64,000 nucleotides of DNA, from assembly GCA_963556695.1 (NCBI GenBank), contig CAUWAG010000018.1:1736001-1800000 (forward strand), in the 5' to 3' direction. Under the pieces are notes generated by a model. The model was not told the origin of the DNA. It ran no database searches and was given only the letters and a program-made list of their open reading frames with translations. Shown one piece after another: positions 26,531 to 38,326 of the stretch; within the stretch, counting starts at the first letter, position 1, and the number at the start of each line of letters is the position of its first letter. The DNA is from Anthostomella pinea (Eukaryota; Ascomycota; Sordariomycetes; Xylariales; Xylariaceae). Both the position numbers and the translations under genes were made by a program.

Positions 26531-27193
26531 ACGTTAGTAACCTGAATTGAATCACACCACCAGGCCAACAAGAAGAAGAGAAGGAAGAAATAAAGGCGGG
26601 TGGGATGTAGGTTTGGTTGCGAGGCAAGCCACTCGTGATTCTCAGCAGATGGCCTGAGTTGATGAGGGTGCTTCCTGGGTAGGGCAGAGAGAGCAGGATA
26701 ACGTTGGGTTGCTACTAGACCCCTTACACTGTGAGGTCGCCTCCTAGGGAGGAATTCATGCCCAACCGTGGCGTGGGTGTGAGGATCATTAGGTGCTACC
26801 GTTCCTCCGCGTGAAAGATCCTGGCAGGCCTCAGACGAGGGCTACCTAAGCCACTAACGATGGTTGTTGTTGGTTGAGAGTGGATTTGTAGAGCTGCGGT
26901 TGGGTGCTGACTGCATGTCGCCGACCACAACATCCGTACCAGCGAGCCTTCCAACAAAGCTCAACCAACATGTGAGCTGTAACAATGGAGCGAAGTGAAG
27001 TACGGACCTGGGGGTAATTCACCAGCGTCGTCACTCATCTCTTGCTTCTTCACTTCTACACCCGGTACTGCTGGCAGCCATTTTCTGCACACTCACATTT
27101 CCTCGCAACCAATTCCATATATAAGCGCTTCGCCCGAGTACGGCCAACATCTCTTATATCCCCTAATTTCTTCTCACCAATCACCTCTCAACT
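26531..27193. other. Intergenic region inside the island
   Basis: Nothing coding is supported. It is the likely former promoter of the GMC oxidoreductase pseudogene that starts at 27194. Confidence 0.45.
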
Positions 27194-28822
27194 ATGGAAG
27201 AGCAGATCGCCGATTACGTTGTCGTGGGCGGCGGCCTTGCGGGATGCGTTGTGGCGTCGCGTCTCAGCCAGAACGACAAGAGCGTCATCCTGCTTGAGGC
27301 AGGACCCGACGCATCCAGCAACCCTACGACTGCCTTCTTTCTGACCGGGCTATCGCTTCAGGGTGGTGAGCTTGACTACGCCTACTCAAGTGAGCCTGTC
27401 CCGACTACAGCCGATCGCGTGCACCACCTCAGCGCCAAAAAAGCCCTGGGTGGAGGTACTGTCATTAACTTCGGAGGCTGGCTTTGAGGAGACGCTGCCG
27501 ACTACGACGAGTGGGCCGAGCTGGCCGCCGATGAGCGCTGGAGCTAGTAAGACCTCAAGCCCTGGTTTGTCAAGTCAGAGAAGTTCTATGACTCTGATGC
27601 AGACCTGCAGGAACATGGCTTCGACGGACCTATGTATGTCACTTCGATCGCTGGCGCCGAGGGCGGACAACGCAAGTACCCTCATCGAGAAACCGTCTTG
27701 AAGGCATGGGCCGAGCTTGGCGTCTCTCACAACGTCGACATGAAGGATGGTGCCAGCGTGGGTGTGAATGAGATACATGAGAACTGCGACAGCGAGGGCA
27801 AGCGACAGCCGTCCAACGTGGTCTATCCGCTTGATAAAGCCAATGTTCTCACCAATTTGCCTGTACATAGAGTCATCTTCGATGGTACCAACAGAGCGAC
27901 AGGGGTTGAGCTTGTCGACGGCCGCAAGGTTACTGCCCGAAAGGAGGTCATCCTCTCGGCCGGCGCTTACCAGACTCCCAAAATCCTCATGCTCTCAGGT
28001 GTCGGCCCATCAGCCCAGCTTGCTGAGCACGGCATCCATCTCGTACACGAATCCCCGTACGTCGGTCAAAATCTCCACGACCATTATGCCATCCACCTCG
28101 CCTATCGTCTGCGCGATCCTTCACTCGGGTACGCCTTTGGGGGCACCGGTTTTCAACACCCTGCCTTCTTCAAGGGTCTCCCGTGGGACTGGATCGCCAA
28201 CCATCCTCTCCCAGAGGACATCCTCACCAAGAACAAGAATGAGACCAGAGCTGGCTGGGAGAAACGAAATGTCTACAAGGTCGGCACTGCTTATGTAGTG
28301 CCAGGCATCCCGGGTATCCCCGTCGATGGCACTCATATTTCCACGTCGACAATGTTGCTCCTGCCGACATCACGGGGTACGGTCACGATCCGATCTAGCT
28401 CACCGGCAGATCTCCCGCGCATCCAGCCCAACTATCTCTCGACCCAGCATGACCGCGATGCTCTGGTTCATGGTACCCGCACAGCCATGAGGCTCCTGAC
28501 GGCAACTGAAAACCTGAAGGCCGTCGTCGAGGGCGAATCGCCACCTGTCAAGGAAGGCCTGGAATGGCTGGAGCCCCTGACTGTCGATGCGAGTGACGAG
28601 GTGATATTGGACAGGCTCCAGCGCACCGGGGAGCAGCACCAGCACTCCGGCGGTACTGCGGCCATGGGCAAGGTGGTTGACGCGGAAGGCAAAGTGTTTG
28701 GTGTCACGGGGCTGAGGGTTGCCGATGCAAGCATCGTGCCAGTCCCCCTGGGCGGTCATCCTCAGGCTTCGCTGTACGCCATGGCCGAGCAGCTCGCCAA
28801 TATGATTCTTGCAGATTCATGA
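27194..28822 (+). pseudogene. GMC (FAD-dependent) oxidoreductase, interrupted by stops
   Basis: A single frame of 543 codons holds a complete GMC oxidoreductase: the FAD-binding GxGxxG motif YVVVGGGLAGCVVASRL at the N-terminus, GGGTVINFGGW, the substrate domain, and the C-terminal HQHSGGTAAMG and GGHPQASLYAMAEQLANMI with both active-site histidines. Stops stand at 27485-27487 (TGA), 27545-27547 (TAG) and 27548-27550 (TAA), so the original read GGWL-x-GDAADYDEW and RWS-x-x-DLKPW. TGA fits CGA, TAG fits TGG and TAA fits CAA, each by one transition. The family oxidises alcohols, sugars or polyketide intermediates; the substrate is unknown. The rest of the frame looks undamaged, so inactivation is probably recent. 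Confidence 0.85.
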
Positions 28823-28975
28823 TGTAGGAGAGTCAAGTCAGGCGGACGACGACCTAATACCTAAACCCTTTATGTTTCATTCGTCATTCGATAGCTCGTA
28901 CTGAGATGATAAGACGCCATCAGCACCTGAACTCTTGCCCACAGAAGCAGGCTTAGAAGCATGGCAAACCCCTAT

Positions 28976-31210
28976 TCAATCCTTCTGCTTCCGCATCCAC
29001 TCGTCGGTGATGTCCTCGTAATCCGCCGGGCCATACACCTGCGTCATCTCGGCGAACCAGCCGCCTTTGCGGTATTGGTTGAGCCCAAGGTCCCTCTGCA
29101 GCAGGTCGAAGCAGGGCACGGCGTCGAACACGAAGTTCGGCCGCTTGGTTCCCCAGTCCGTCGGGTAGCGCCACTTGCCCCAGCGGTTGAACAACACGGT
29201 TTCGTACTGCAGTCTTCTGATCCTCCTCTCTATGTTCCCGTCTTCCGGCGACTCCGAGGCCGAGGCCGAGGCCGGGGCGCCTGGGTCGGTGTCAGTGTCA
29301 GTGTCGATGGCCAGCTTCCCGGAGAAGAAGGCGCTGATCCACTGCAGGAACGAGAGTCAGCAAGTACTTCGCTTGAGATCACTAGAAGGGGTAAGAAATG
29401 ACTCCTAATTAAACTGACCAGCCCGCAAATATGCGCCCTGAGCGCGTTGCTGAGATTCGACATCATGCCCGCGAATGCAATATCGCGCGTACGCAGGAAT
29501 CGGGCCGACGCAGGCACCATGAAGCGGTACAGCATGTATGGCGTCAGCGGAGTATACGGCGTCACCTCGTCGGCGGTGTCGGTGCTGATGCCTTTCTGCT
29601 CCGTTATTGGCTTGTAGTGCGCATTCCACACCGGCTGGCGCCTCAGCTGGGGAAACCGCTGCAGGATTTCTCTGTCGGCGGCTTCGACTAGGGCATGTTG
29701 GTTTGCAAGGTCTTGCGGCGGTGCGGACCCAGACTCTGTCGGCTGGTGTGGGATACCAAGCTCGGCCTCGATGCCTTCGGGTAGGAATTTGATGCTCGGC
29801 ACGTGCTTCCAGCCCGTGTTGGCGACGAGAACATCCGATTCGAACTCGGTACCGTCTGCAAGGTGTACCTTGCTGGCGCTGAGTTGATCCAGCTCTCCAA
29901 CATGGACGTTTACCAGACCGCTTTTTATAAGCGAGTAGATATCTCGGTCATATTTCAGGATGCTGAAACTGTCGCCTGTAAACATCATCTCCGTCCACGG
30001 CTTGAGTTTTGCTATGTCTGGATGTGCGTCGTAATTATTTTGCGCCATGACGTCGCTGGTTACTGCTTTCTAAAGTGTGTCTACGATGATCCGCCCGGTG
30101 GCCGTGCCGTGTAAAAAGCGCCTTACCCAGCTGTAACCATCGGATTCACCCCAGATGCATGGGCTGAACTAGGTCAGAAGCCGTGTGTCTGTGATGCCAA
30201 GTCAGGAATTATGACCCCGTTAGACACGATGCCTCTCAATAAGAGACCCCAGTTGGCAGATCTAGAGGTTGATCTCGAGCATGCCAATTCTTCAGGTGTC
30301 ATACGTACTGGCGAGTTTCTCTATCCACAACTTTAGAGGTGTCACATAAGGGCTAGACATCCAACATGGGCCGTGACCGCTAGCTGTCACCCCCAGTCAG
30401 TGTTGCAAACCTCACATAAAAATCAAGACGAGGCCAAATAAAAGCAAGAGCGAACTATACCTCGAACAACCCAATTCACCATCACACCAGCAGTAGCATG
30501 TGCGTACGCAGCATCCCAGGAAGACTTGGTAGCCCCGAGTATCGTAACAGCCTTTGCTGTGTTCAAGGTATCGCTGTTCTGTCGAAAATGCTTCCCATGG
30601 AAAACCCTGCCTCAGAAGTCTTCTTGTCCGTCGAAGTACGGGAGAAATTCATTCGAAGTCAGTCCAATTGTGATTATCACGTGGCGAGCAAAGGCCGTCT
30701 TCTCCCCCTCCTCGACCGCAATAGTCAAAACCCAACCTCCGACGTCCATGTCCTGGTGTTTGGCAGACAGCACCTTGTAATTGAAGCGTATGAGATCAGC
30801 TATCTCGTGATGCTCTGTATATGCTTTCAGGTAAGAGTTGAGAGCTGCTGCTTTGACATGCTGTCCGGGTTTGACGTCGAACTTGTCATTGCTCATTGGG
30901 AACCCAGGGTACTCGTAGGTCCCAAGGAGATTATTGCTCTTCAAGGTAGGGTACAGACGTTCTTCTGCCCATGTTCCACCTAGAGATCCCTGAGCATTGA
31001 GGATGACCACCGAGCTGTCAAGCTGAGTGTAATGGAACTGTTGGGCAGCAGCTAGCCCGTGACATCCTGTCACGCAAGGTCAGATATGCACATAATTGTT
31101 TTGTCCGTGGTCCACGATCATTTCCAAGCTGGGACGGAGAGCGGATGGTAATGGAATCATGGGAAGGACGTCCTACCAGCACCAACAATCACGCAGTCAA
31201 ACTCCTCCAT
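28976..31210 (-). pseudogene. Flavin-containing monooxygenase, interrupted by stops
   Basis: Exons 31210-31177, 31066-30461, 30383-30309, 30188-29419 and 29341-28976 join in phase to 617 codons. The N-terminus MEEFDCVIVGAGCHGLAAAQ has the FAD GxGxxG motif split by the first intron. GGTWAEERLYPTLKSNNLLG and the second Rossmann motif VTILGATKSSWDAAYA follow the fungal FMO / Baeyer-Villiger-like family. Three nonsense codons break it: TGA 30612-30614 (after YFDGQEDF), TAG 30169-30171 (LLT-x-FSPCIWG, where Trp is usual) and TAG 30070-30072 (VDTL-x-KAVTSDV, again a Trp position). Splice sites still look intact. It lies tail to tail with the GMC pseudogene, 153 bases apart. The substrate is unknown. 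Confidence 0.82.
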
Positions 31211-32743
31211 AATGGCAAAACGAACCCGATGCCGCTGACCAGTACACTCTTCCCGTGAGTGCGTTTCGATATTCTAATACTCTAGTAGAATGACCAGCAA
31301 CGGACACGAGTTGTAGCACTTTTATGCACGAGGAGAAGCCGACTTATCCATGCCACCATTCAAAAGAGTATCATAAGTCAAAGCCTCAGATCAAACATGA
31401 CCGACGATGTCACATTTTTCTTGCGTGTTGAATATGGCCATACTTATAGCCCTACTTACCTAAGGTGAAAGCACAGCAGGTCCTTTACTACACCGACTTA
31501 GGTATGCTGTCCGGAGCCATCGTGCCGCAATACTACGTTGAACGCCGTCGTATTGGATGGATAAACTTGCAGAAGGCTAAATTCCGAGTCAGCGCTACCA
31601 CACCGCATGCGCGCTTTATCGTTCTCGCTTTCGCGCTCGCGTATGAGCAGTGAATCGCGCATGGTTTCAGTGCCAGACGAGTGAATCATGACGGACGAGC
31701 AGAACACGATGACAACAGAGTTGAGGTAGTACGCCGAATCCGGCGGCTTCGACTGTCCAAGGTCCCCGTCGAGGAATACTTACTGCCTCTGTGGGAGCCT
31801 CAAAGAGCGGATCGGATGAAAAGTACCTGGCTATGTATGTCTCGTGGGGATAGACCGAGAAGAGCTTTGTTAACAGCACATGAGTTGACATGCTTCAAGC
31901 TCTGGACGGCCGTTGCGATATCTGGTTGTGCTAACAGTGGGGCATTGGGCTCTGACAGCCTTGATGGGCATGGGGAGAGGTACGTGGTTGTTGGCCCTGA
32001 ACGTGACGTACCTTGACTTGACTTTGCTATTCTGATATTTGTAAATGGGCTGATTTGAGGAGGCTAAGATGTGATTAGTTGATCTTGCCGACTAGGTCCG
32101 ACTGAATAAGAACCCCATTGACCTGGATTGGTATCATGCATACATACAGCCAGCCAGCTAGGTAAAAGAAGCAGCACTCGATTAGCTGAAGCCCCTTTGA
32201 CTACCTAAGAGAAACACTCACTCGTCGTAGTGTCTCCAAACACCACCAGGACGACACTGAATACATAGATATGCAGCTAGTAACTTAGTAGACATATGTC
32301 AGCACTAGTTAGTATGCAGGCAGTCAGGTGGCTGGCTGCCAGTGTTGCTTACATCCACCGGGTACCTGTTCGCAGTAAGGATCCGACTGATCGAAAGATA
32401 AGCCGATCAAAGGAAAGCCCAGTAAACCATTTACTGAGCCGGGGAAAGGCGTCACCAATCGCTCGGGAGCATCTCATGGTATTGACGTCCCCCCGTCAGG
32501 TCTGGTCGCAAGGACAGGTACACAAATCTCATCGGGTCCTCCACGACGTCTAGTTGAATACGAGGTAGCTAGATACAGAGAAAGATTGCGACCGCACACG
32601 ATCAGAAGGGTATCCCAGGTACAGGCGCTCGACAGCCGATAATCGCTGACGTGAAAAAAACAAACATATATGATGTTCCAACATGCTATGCCAAATGCCA
32701 TGCGCTGGTGATAATACAAATCAGAAGCCCGGGACAGAACCTC
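31211..32743. other. Right edge of accessory island
   Basis: No gene is supported in these 1.5 kb. A minus-strand stretch about 31670-31890 has a mildly protein-like composition but no motif. Confidence 0.45.
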
Positions 32744-34925
32744 CTACTCGTCATGAGCAAGGGACTCGGTGTCCACTATCTCCTTGATAAGCTGTATCGC
32801 GGTTTTCTTCAGACCACCTTGGTTGACGAGCCCCAGTTTCGACCTGGAGACGAGCTCGCCATACTTCTTCTGCCAGTACGCGGCAGCGGCCGCCGGTTCT
32901 GTCGGCACCTGCTTGTTGGATAGCGGTTCCTCCGGCTTCTGGTGACCCTTCTTCCAGAGGGAGTGGGGAACCACCTGCGTCATCGTGAAGTCGCCAATGA
33001 TACTGCCGTATCTCAGGTTCCAAGTAATAAGATACTTGGTGTAGTCGGGACCGATCTCCTCTAGCTTCACTGTCCGTGTTGAGCTCCTGTACATGAAGGA
33101 CCCGCCGGCGAGTGCTGATACGTTGATCAAGAAGGCTTCTTTGGTCAGGGCTCTATCCGCTATATCCTGTATCATGGTCTTGCCCAAGGCCAACATCTCA
33201 TCGATGCCGCCAGGTGGGCAAGCCACTCCGTTCTTGTCATACCACTGAGTCTCGAGCAGTACCGCAACGAAAAGAGCTTCGATCACGGCGTGATTGGTCT
33301 TATCTTCATCATGAATATTAACCCCCGTCTTCGGCTGAGGGTTGCCATTGTGTCCAACAAAGAGTGCCGTACTTCGATCAGTGTAATCTTTGAACTCGTT
33401 CTTCGTGGGGTATCCTCCCTCTGTGGTAGCATTCTCGACGCTGGTCCCGTTGGTGGTGTCGTGGGCACTGACGTTGAGAGCCTCGTTTCTAGTCCCGTTG
33501 GTGGTGCCGTGGGCGGTGTCGTTGAGAGCCTCATCGTTCGTCTCGTTGGTCGTGTGCTTTCCATTCACCATGACAACTGGAGGTGGCGGTGTCGCCAGTC
33601 GCACAGGCCCACCAGCTCTTTCAGGTACTTGGAGAGAGAGCCGACCCGGCCGAGATGGCCGTGTACTCTGTGCAGACGTGGGCTCGGATATCCTTGCCAC
33701 TGGCTCTGATTCTGGGGCCGGCTCTTGCGGATATGTCAATTGCGGTGTTGCGGTCGAACGGGGAATTTGCTCCGGATCAATAACTTGAAATCCCATCGTG
33801 TCATGCGGATACGCTGAAAGCGGACTCTCGGTGATGCGGTTGATTGGGGGTCTTCCGCGAGCTTTGCCGCTCGCGGAACCGTTACTATTTCTCCAAGCAG
33901 ACGACACCGCCTTGGCACCATGACGGCGACCGTGGAGTCTGTTTTTAGGTGGACTGATGGCGGATAGGGGTTCAGTAAGGTCTGGCCAGAAGGCTCCTCT
34001 CGTAGAAGGTGTAATGGCAGACTGTGGGTATGCCGACGTGTGTCCTCGAGGGATATCGCGATGCCAAGGGAATGCCGACTCAGGTGTTGGTAGTACACTA
34101 GATCTCGGATCGATGGGTGAATAGGCATAAGAAAGCCTGGCGTCAGGATGAGCTGTCCACGGTTCGAGAGTGTCTGGTCGAGACTGGCGGACATCTCCAT
34201 TGGATACCAGAGACCCGAGCCTTGGTCTTTGTGATGGTGATTTGTTTAGCCCATCCTCTTCCGGACGCTTCCGACCTCTACGGGGCCGGATATGAGGCAA
34301 CAAGGCCCGTAGAGCCATATCGTCCTCAGCAGCAACTCCATCACGACCATCTCCACAGACAGGATTTGGATTCGTTGGAATGTTTGTCCAATACGGGTGG
34401 AAATTATTCAGCAGATAATCAAAGAAAGCATCGACGTGCATTGAATGCATCCATCGCTGCCAAAGTGTGAGTCATGCTGGCACCAGAAGGGGAGTCAATC
34501 CAGGGCCAACGGAGGCGTACCTTCAATCGAACGGCATATTGCTGGATCTTTTGGGAGCTTTGGCCCTTGTCCTGGTCCGGCGGCTCGACACCTAACCTCA
34601 GGGCTAGTTCGGCCCAAGTTTTGATTTCTTTGTGATGCAGTTTCATGATGAGTTCGAAGAGGGTGAATGTGCTGAAGCTTTTGCCCTCACTCTTCGGGGG
34701 TGTCCGGAACGCTTCCCTCAGCCCAGCATCATCTACGTCCATGGGCACTGCCGGGTTGCAATAGAGGATGAAGCTCACGTATGCATCATCGATGGTTTCG
34801 CTCGTCACGCCCCTATGAGGCAAGGTTGGTCGTACTCCTGGCGGCGTAGGGGTATTACTCTCATTGAGGATTGCCGGAGTCACTTGGGGAGCGCCGCTGC
34901 CGCCAGCGTGAGGAGGGAAGGCCAT
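32744..34925 (-). CDS. abp2: ARS-binding protein 2 (Abp2) homologue
   Basis: Exons 34925-34521 and 34456-32744 (64-nt intron) encode 705 residues. The N-terminal conserved domain (about 40-160) includes DDAYVSFILYCNPAVPMDVD, FRTPPKSEGKSFSTFTLFEL and, across the junction, AVRLKRWMHSMHVDAFFDYL. This is the Abp2 domain, first described for an S. pombe protein that binds AT-rich replication origins. The middle is Pro/Ser/Arg-rich and disordered, with imperfect Asn/Thr repeats near residues 330-370 (NGTRNEALN, DTTNGT). The C-terminus is compact and helix-prone. A nuclear DNA-binding role is inferred from the family name only. Confidence 0.75.
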
Positions 34926-36419
34926 AGTCTCACCAAGAAACTTGCAAGACAGAGACGAGGACCATGAGCGGTAGAGCTGCGGTTGATATGGTGCTGTGGT
35001 GTTTTCGAACTTGTGGTGGTTCTATCCCATCTTCTTAATTGACAGGGGGATTTCAGCTTGATATGGCGGGTATAGCGAGGATTCGTCTCATTCCGTATGA
35101 TTGAGTCATAAGCAGCGAATGCGTAGTGGTGTAAGCTGGGCGCGTTGAGATGGCAGCCTGCTGATACCGTTCGCCAAGGAGAAAGCCGAGCTGGTCGAGT
35201 ATAATGATTCGCCAACTGTGAATTCTTAAGAGCGAGGTGTGACGTGACGGCTGCGTGCCCACCTGGTGTCGCAGAGAGGGGCCGGGAATGAGAGATCTGC
35301 AGTTGGTTTCGACGATGAGCCTTGGAGCCTTGGAGCCTGCGGGTGAGCTTTCCGATGCTATTTTGAGATGGGAGGCTGGTGCTACGACCCTGTCGAGGCG
35401 TGCCATTGGGGGTTGTCTATTTTGGGAACAGCCATATCACGTGACAGGAGCCCCCTGCCAGCATGTAGACTTGCTCGGACAGATTCAATTGCTTCGAACA
35501 CACGGTAGGAACGAGAGGAAACGGTTCCGGGTAGTTGTAAGATAGGGACAAGACGGGAGTCAACAGCTTGTTGAACTCTGTATATCCCATCTGGCGCGGC
35601 TGGCCCAGCCAACGAGATGCAGTGCGTACCTCGCCGCCCACAAAAGAACTTTATATAGCCTGGGTTGCAACGCCCTGGTCAAAGTCACGGTTGTAGCTGT
35701 GAAAGGTAGGTGGCTGTGTATACCTTATACATGTATGCAGTGAATGTGGCGGTTTGTTCCATCGTCTGACCTGCAACAACCTGAAGTGAAGGCATAGGAC
35801 AGAAGCCGGCAACGCACATACCAGATATTCTGTTGCCTCCCCTTCAGGCTTTGGCTCAAGAACCAACGAAAAAGCATCGACCAGTGCAGACGTAAGCTGA
35901 CATTGCAGTCCCGAATTCCGCGTCACTTGACGCGATATGCCATCAAGAAGGGTCTGTGTTCGGCACCACGAAGTTCGGGTCACACGCGTTGAGACGGTCT
36001 TGCATGTGAAAAGCCGCCTGGCCGGCCGGCATAGAATAGTACATAGGCACCTATAACTTTTAAGGGGTTGCCCCCCTGCCCAACGATGCGGGGAAGTAAG
36101 GGGGGGCAGAAATATGGGTCTCTGGCAGGTGCTCGGCAGCGGCCACCGGCCAGTCGGCGAGGTCGGCCAGCCGGCCATTCGCAGTGATGTACTGAATCCC
36201 CGGGCCTCGGCTTCGAAGACGTTTAGGAGGTAGGAAACAACCCACCTGCCACCATACCACATGTATCGTTAGGTCCGGTATCTTCAGCCTATCTTGAACG
36301 TCCCGGTTCGCAGTATGAAACGGCGAGCTCGTCCGCTTCCTGCTCTTTACCATCAAACAGACGAATCCATCTTTCGCTGAACCCACGATTCTTCCCCGTT
36401 GCTCAGAGAAAACAACACA
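34926..36419. promoter_or_regulatory. Divergent intergenic region abp2 / peroxisomal carrier
   Basis: These 1.5 kb between two divergent starts should contain both promoters. I see no supported coding sequence; the open frames present are short and without family resemblance. Confidence 0.45.
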
Positions 36420-37638
36420 ATGGTTTCGAAACCCATCATCCCGCAGAACGACAACGTCGCGCACGCCCTCGCTGGCGCCGGAGGGGGTATATTGTCTATG
36501 GTCCTGACGTACGTCTGTCACCTAACTCCGTTCCCGTCGCAGGATAGCGCTCTTTCCATCCAGTCAGTCGTCTTGGGGAACAGCGACACCAAGCTAACGA
36601 TGGCCTCCCCCCCTTCAGATACCCCCTCATAACGCTCTCGACGCGCGCCCAAGTCGAGTCCAAGCGCGCCGAGACGGGCTTCCTGGCCGCCGTGCAGCGC
36701 ATCGTGGCGCGCGAGGGCGTGTCGGGCCTGTACGCCGGCCTCGACAGCGCCGTCTTTGGCATCAGCGTCACCAACTTCGTCTACTACTACTGGTACGAAT
36801 GGACGCGCGCCTTCTTCGAGCAGGCCGCCACCCGGGCGGGGCGCGCCTCCAAGAAGCTGACGACGGTCGAGTCCATGATGGCGGGCGCCCTCGCCGGGTC
36901 CGCCACCGTCATCCTGACGAACCCCATCTGGGTCGTAAACACGCGCATGACGACGCGCAAGGAGCACCAGGAGGAGATCAAGGGGGCCGTCAGCGGCACA
37001 TCCAAACAGAAGTCACCGACGACTATCGGCACGCTCATGGCCCTGCTCAAGGAGGAGGGCCCGCAGGCGCTGTTCCGCGGCGTCATCCCGGCCCTCGTGC
37101 TCGTCATCAACCCCATCCTGCAGTACACGCTGTTCGAGCAGCTCAAGAACCGCCTGGAGAGGCGGCGCGGGGGCCGCAACATCACGCCCACAATGGCTTT
37201 CTTGCTGGGCGCCCTGGGCAAGCTGTTCGCCACGTCCATCACGTACCCCTACATCACCGTCAAGAGCCAGATGCACGTCGCTGACAACAAGGCCGGCCGC
37301 CGCGAGGGCATGGCGCAAGCCATCAGCCGCGTCGTCAAGGAGGAGGGGTACGCCGGGCTTTACAAGGGTGAGTCGGCCTAGTGTTTTCTTCCTTTCTCTC
37401 GAGCCAGGCTGCGTTCGCGAGGTGCCGAGTCTCAATGCTTCCCCCTTCGCTGTCCCTATTCCGAACAGGAAAATGTTTTACAATGGTGTGCTGACTCCAC
37501 TCACCGCTAGGCATTGGCCCCAAGGTCACCCAGAGCGTCATGACCGCAGCCTTCCTCTTCGCGTTCAAGGACGTGCTGTACGAGCAGACCGTCAAGCTGC
37601 GCGGCACCATGGCCCGGAAGGCCGCCCTCAAGGCATAG
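36420..37638 (+). CDS. ANT1: Peroxisomal adenine nucleotide carrier (Ant1/PMP47)
   Basis: Exons 36420-36508, 36619-37367 and 37511-37638 (introns 110 and 143 nt) encode 321 residues. Three mitochondrial-carrier repeats are visible with variant signatures YPLITLSTR, NPIWVVNTRM and YPYITVKSQM. These replace the usual Px[DE]xx[KR] and are typical of the PMP47/Ant1 branch. The family exchanges ATP for AMP/ADP across the peroxisomal membrane, feeding acyl-CoA synthetases in beta-oxidation. The start MVSKPIIPQNDNVAHA fits family length; an ATG 21 bases upstream in frame (36399) is less likely. Confidence 0.9.
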
Positions 37639-38326
37639 ACGAACAGAGAGGGTTGGTGAGAAACTTCTCAGCTATAAGAGAGATCGAAACCTTGCATACC
37701 AGGGTCACTGTTTCCAATACTTAACCTTCCTCCGCTTCGTATTTGTACATATTGAATGCAGTCGGGTGGATGAAAGCACTCCTATGCGCGGACTTCTTGC
37801 AATTGTGATGATGGATAGATCGGGGCTATCACTGGGTGAAGGTGATGATTGAAGCTTGCATATCTATCTAGCGAGGATCTTAAAGATTGTAGAGGCCTGT
37901 AAGATGGTTGTATGTCATTGGTGTGGTGGGCTGGCTGGCAGAATCTCCGCCCGGAAAATAAGGGGCATCATGAATGATATATCGCAGTTGACGTATGATC
38001 CAACTCAAAAGACATCGCGAAGAAGCGCGAGCTCGAATCTTTCAAGATACCTTACATGGTAGCCAAATACAATAATGATGAAACAACATTGGAACCAAGC
38101 AGTCGCAATATCAGACAGACCACTATTGGCTGTACATCTCATCCTCTAGTCTACACTCAACAGATGTACCCACCCGTCTACCTCATTCTACACAAGACAA
38201 CACCACCTAACCGAAGGCACACTCATTCTAATTCTGGCACATTGCTCATTGCTCGAAATGGCCACGCTCAGCCAAAGGCAAGTCCGGCTTTTCGACCATC
38301 CCCCATCCCGAGCCTGAGCCCCCGGC
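37639..38326. other. Intergenic region between convergent genes
   Basis: This holds the 3' ends of the carrier gene (plus) and the Naa35 gene (minus). No additional gene is supported. Confidence 0.5.

Noticed and set aside
29230..30048. Stand-alone 272-residue minus-strand protein
   Set aside because: It is exon 4 of the flavin-monooxygenase pseudogene read through its last intron; the true continuation is exon 29341-28976.
31667..31891. Minus-strand frame with a faint oxidoreductase-like flavour
   Set aside because: Too short, no motif, no neighbouring exons that join in phase.
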